From Silurus meridionalis (taxonomy: Eukaryota > Chordata > Actinopteri > Siluriformes > Siluridae), in the NCBI RefSeq assembly GCF_014805685.1, contig NC_060902.1:1217645-1281644 (forward strand): 64,000 nt of DNA. The letters are read 5' to 3'. This document shows, piece by piece, positions 60,557 through 64,000 of the stretch. The first letter of the stretch is position 1. Every line of letters begins with the position of its first letter. Both the position numbers and the translations under genes were made by a program. The notes beneath the pieces are model-generated. The model made no database searches. It was not told where the DNA came from and was given only the letters and a program-made list of their open reading frames with translations.

Positions 60557-60728
60557 TCAGTCTCAGGCTAGGTCTCCTGCAGTTCTGAGTATTCTCCGCA
60601 GTTTGCTCCCAGCATGGAGCCTTCTTCTCCTTTCTCCTAGACGTGGGATTTCTGGTGTTTCCTCGTCGCTCATGTGCACCAATAACTCTCTCAGAGCTTC
60701 ATGTGGATGTGTTCTTGGGTCTCAGAGA

Positions 60729-63404
60729 ATGGATCTTACTCTCACCCTTCTCCTGATGCTGGTAATTAGCGGAATTTACGCAACATCGCGTGGATCAGAT
60801 CTTCTGCCTTACATGTGAGTGATAAACCTGAGCATCTTCATCGTCAGGGTTTGCAGTTTCTGAGCTCTAGGCTGTGATTTTGGAGCAGGAATAACCTGTG
60901 ATGATTATTAATTAATGACCAATTATCACTCATTAAGCGGAAGAGGCGATCACGTGACATTAATTACAGCAAGTGTGTGACTGCGTGCAGGAAGAATGTA
61001 GTTTAATGCTTAAAAGATTTCTTTGTGATTTTTATTTGGTTATTAGAATGTAATTGTACGGCATTTAACAACTTTAGCTTCTCTAATATATACTATTCAG
61101 GTGAGTGATTTATATTAAATATTATTTGCTTATATTAAAATTAATTTTACTATACAAAGTTAAAGATCAAGTACAAGTTGTTAGACATAAATGTAAGTAT
61201 CCAAAGTGAAAATAAATATTTGTAAGCATTGATCAGTACAAATTAAGATTTTAATATTTTCATACTGACCAGGTGCATGTTTTTGGTGAGAAAATGATTA
61301 GAATGAATGCCATGAATGAATGTTTTATTGTGGAGTACAATGTCAAGCTTTATCAAGTCACGCATGTCCTGCATAGTTTGGTGATGTTCCTTCTCTTGTG
61401 CAGTTGCTGAACCTGGTCATGAAGTGTTTACATGATTATTTCTGATGTGATTTATGGTAAACCAGAGTGGATATTTGGTGTTTGTGTTTTTGGAGATCAG
61501 GAAATGCTTTTGACTCTGATGTTATGACTCATCAGTTCATGTCTGTGACTCTGTGTTTGTTCACGTGTCATGTGCAGGCCGAACGTGTGTACAGAGCGCC
61601 AGGTGAAACTGGTGACTCACATGCAGCCCTGTGTGCAGGCTTTCACACGAATGGTCAAAGTGTGGAAGCAAGGATGTGAAGGCCAGCTGTGGTGTACGGG
61701 CTACGAGCGAAGGTGGGCTCCTTTCATTCCATCCATCCATCTAGATAGATAGATGTAGAAACACTAAGACACCTTCACCTTCAGACCCTGGAGTTTAACT
61801 ACATAATAAACTGATATGAAGATTTTCTAAAATGTGAATCTCTTTATAATGTAGATAGATAAAAGTCCATGACTTGAGTCTAATGCACTTTCACAGGGAT
61901 AAAAAACCCCATAATGCAATTTATGATGAGAGAAATCACAGATTCAGAATTCAGACATGAGCGCACGCTGTGAACAACTTTTGATTTGATGGTATTTTAC
62001 TTAACAAGACCAGTATTTTAAAAGACTTGTCTGTCTTGTCCGTTTCCATCTTTCTTTCCTATGAGTTTTAGTGCGTTTGTTTTCCACCCATCAACCAATC
62101 AGTGCACGAGTTTCCGGGGCACAGATTTTTATTTCTTTATTTTTTACCCACTAACGGATGATAAAAAAAAAAGATCTATAACTATACATCTTCCTATAAT
62201 CTCTCTCTCTCTGTTTATCAATTAATTTAGTTGCTCACTTATCCACATATCAATCCGTTCATCCATTCTTTCTTCTCTTACATGATATACACTGTTCTTT
62301 TCAGCACAAACCTGAAAAACGCTGCCAATTTTTAAACAATTGCATGTGAAAACCTTCTCAGACAGATAATTACGTTATCAAAATCGAACTACTTTCCACA
62401 AATTCCACTCCGTGTATTTACACAGGTGTCGTACACACTGAGCTCTTAGACGTGTTCGATCCAGGATGTTTAAACTAATCCAGGTAAAGATGTTTTGAGG
62501 AAAAAAATTCACATTATACTATTTAACCTATTTACAGATTAACACTTTATTAGAAACAGACACAAAATCCCTTGAGATTTGATTCATAAACCAAGGTCAA
62601 GACATTTTTTTGCTTTATATTTTCTATTGAATTATCAGTCATCTTTTGGTTCCTTCCTTCATTCTAATAGAAATCTGATACAAAATGTACTCAAATGTTT
62701 CTAAAAACCGAATTAGTTTTAACCCAATGAGAAAGAGAGGAAAAAAAAACCACATCAGGATTCTTGTCTTTCATTTGCTCGCCTGTTTGTTCTCTAATCA
62801 GCGGATTTCCCATAATGACCCCCAAACTGTAAGGTGTCACCACGCTCTTCCAGAAAGCTGCAATTTGAAAGGCATCTCCAGGACGTCCTGGCATTCCAGT
62901 TTCGGTGCGTGTAGATGTTTGCGAGCTGAGCTCTGCTCTTCAAAAGCCACCAAGCCTGCAATTAGAGCTCGTAAACAGAGAGCCGTGAGCGTGGCGTGAC
63001 GTGACGGAGAGAATGAGACCCAAACTACAGGCCCTGGTGTGGTGGCTGGAACACAAAGCCTGAGTCTTTCTCATGCTTTGAGAAAAACGAACATGAAAGG
63101 GTGGAAGATGTTTCACAAATGACATCCTGTTTGTGTTTTGCACGTTGAAGTTTATCCCTAAACATTAGTCACAGTTTGGGTCTTTTGCTCGCCTTTTCAA
63201 CCCCACCAACATCATTATCTTCAGCATTAAAGCACTGAAAGGAGGTGACGACCTGCTAAAGAGTGTAATAAAAGCTCTGTGTGTTTTGTTGCAGGACTGC
63301 GTATTACACTGCATACAGACAAGTGTATCGGCAGAATTATGAGCCGGTGTATAAATGCTGCCCGGGATGGTCTCAGCTCAACGGGGATGCTGGATGTCTT
63401 TACC
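60729..63404 (+). CDS. megf6: multiple EGF-like domains protein 6 (MEGF6), first three coding exons, runs off the window
   Basis: MEGF6 is a large secreted protein with an N-terminal EMI domain and many EGF repeats. Exons are 60729-60814, 61578-61712 and 63295-63404, with phases 2, 2 and 1. Exon 1 encodes a signal peptide (MDLTLTLLLMLVISGIYA). Exon 2 continues MPNVCTERQVKLVTHMQPCV and ends at the conserved WCTGYERR. Exon 3 reads TAYYTAYRQVYRQNYEPVYK, CCPGWSQLNGDAGC. The cysteine spacing, the WC..HERR/YERR motif and the C-terminal CC.GW are those of EMI domains, and the wording is closest to MEGF6. The EGF repeats would lie beyond base 64000. An in-frame ATG at 60672 would add 19 residues ahead of the signal peptide and is less likely. 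Confidence 0.88.
61713..63294 (+). other. megf6 intron 2
   Basis: AT-rich intron with short (ATCC/GATA)-like repeats near 61728-61755. No nested gene or clear transposon is seen. Confidence 0.45.
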
Positions 63405-63478
63405 GTAAGTGCTGCATTATTTTCACAACAGTTCTTTCAGTTCTAATGTAATATATCGTTGATTTATTATATGCGGAA

Positions 63479-63941
63479 CATATGAGGTGCCATTAAAAAG
63501 TTTCCAAACTGATGATCCTACCGCGGTGCTTAACGTTACAACGTCTGCGATTTCATCACTGAGAGCGAGTTGGAACAAAGAGCACGTGAATTTCTGTGTG
63601 AAACCGGGCAAATCTGCCACAACATACGTATGACACACGGAGATGCTGCACCGAGTCGTTCGAGCAGCACACGTGCTTCAGGAGCGGAGGAACATCAATG
63701 AAAGACGAGATCAGGAAGACCTTCAACGCCCGTTTTGACACCGTGCGGAGATCCGGCACAGATAGCAGAAGATGCTTGACATATTTCGAATAGAAGACTT
63801 CCAGGATGCGTTCCAGAAGAACTCTGGGAGGCGCTGTATTGCTGTGCAAGCGGCCTGTTTTGAAGGTGATGGTGTGGAAATGCAGATAAATAAAGTACTT
63901 TCATGTAATCTAGTCTCAACTTTTTCATATCATCTCGTAAT
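63479..63941 (+). mobile_element. mariner-like element relic in megf6 intron 3
   Basis: The left end is ATATGAGGTGCCATTAAAAA; the right end, on the opposite strand, reads ACGAGATGATATGAAAAAGT, an imperfect inverted repeat. The interior carries an N-terminal transposase-like stretch (SSLRASWNKEHVNFCVKPGK, about 63560) and a later KTRSGRPSTPV (63703). Shortened to about 460 bases. Confidence 0.7.
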
Positions 63942-64000
63942 GTCCAAGTTACTATGGGCAGCTTTCACACAAGGCATTTATTACTATAATTTTTTTTTTC

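Overview
The window is vertebrate nuclear DNA, almost certainly from a teleost fish. The protein-coding exons are bounded by GT-AG introns and match vertebrate families. Introns and intergenic DNA are dense in (CA/GT)n microsatellites, minisatellites and decayed Tc1-like, mariner-like, piggyBac-like and RTE-like elements typical of fish. The species is not determined. I saw no bacterial, viral, CRISPR or organellar locus.

Layout: (1) 1-52, minus strand: probable start of a secreted or membrane protein gene running off the left edge. (2) 1220-7767, plus: letmd1, nine exons, one base short in exon 5. (3) 10.8-17.1 kb, plus: a short TANK-like adaptor gene with a TANK-type C-terminal zinc finger. 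(4) 20.85-29.7 kb, minus: nab2, an EGR co-repressor, with a CpG-rich promoter at 29.4-30.4 kb. (5) 35.5-43.1 kb, plus: dnajc14, an ER-membrane J protein. (6) 49.27-51.96 kb, plus: mrto4, a ribosome assembly factor, one base short in its last exon. (7) 52.33-56.49 kb, minus: an akr7a aldehyde reductase, convergent with mrto4, again one base short at its first exon junction. (8) 60.73-64.0 kb, plus: first exons of megf6 (signal peptide and EMI domain), continuing past the window.

The genes are independent housekeeping or signalling genes, not one pathway. In human, LETMD1, NAB2 and DNAJC14 lie on 12q13, whereas MRTO4, AKR7A and MEGF6 lie on 1p36, so the window joins two human syntenic blocks. 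Between genes are large VNTRs (2.3, 13-14, 15.3-15.9, 36.0-36.2, 36.4-38.0 and 42.3-42.75 kb) and transposon relics.

No convincing new biological system is present. The most useful observations are the three single-base deficits in conserved genes (probably assembly errors), two inferred upstream ORFs, a minisatellite that grew out of a dispersed repeat, and promoter motif clusters. All exon coordinates are my own reading of splice sites and family similarity; no alignment was run.
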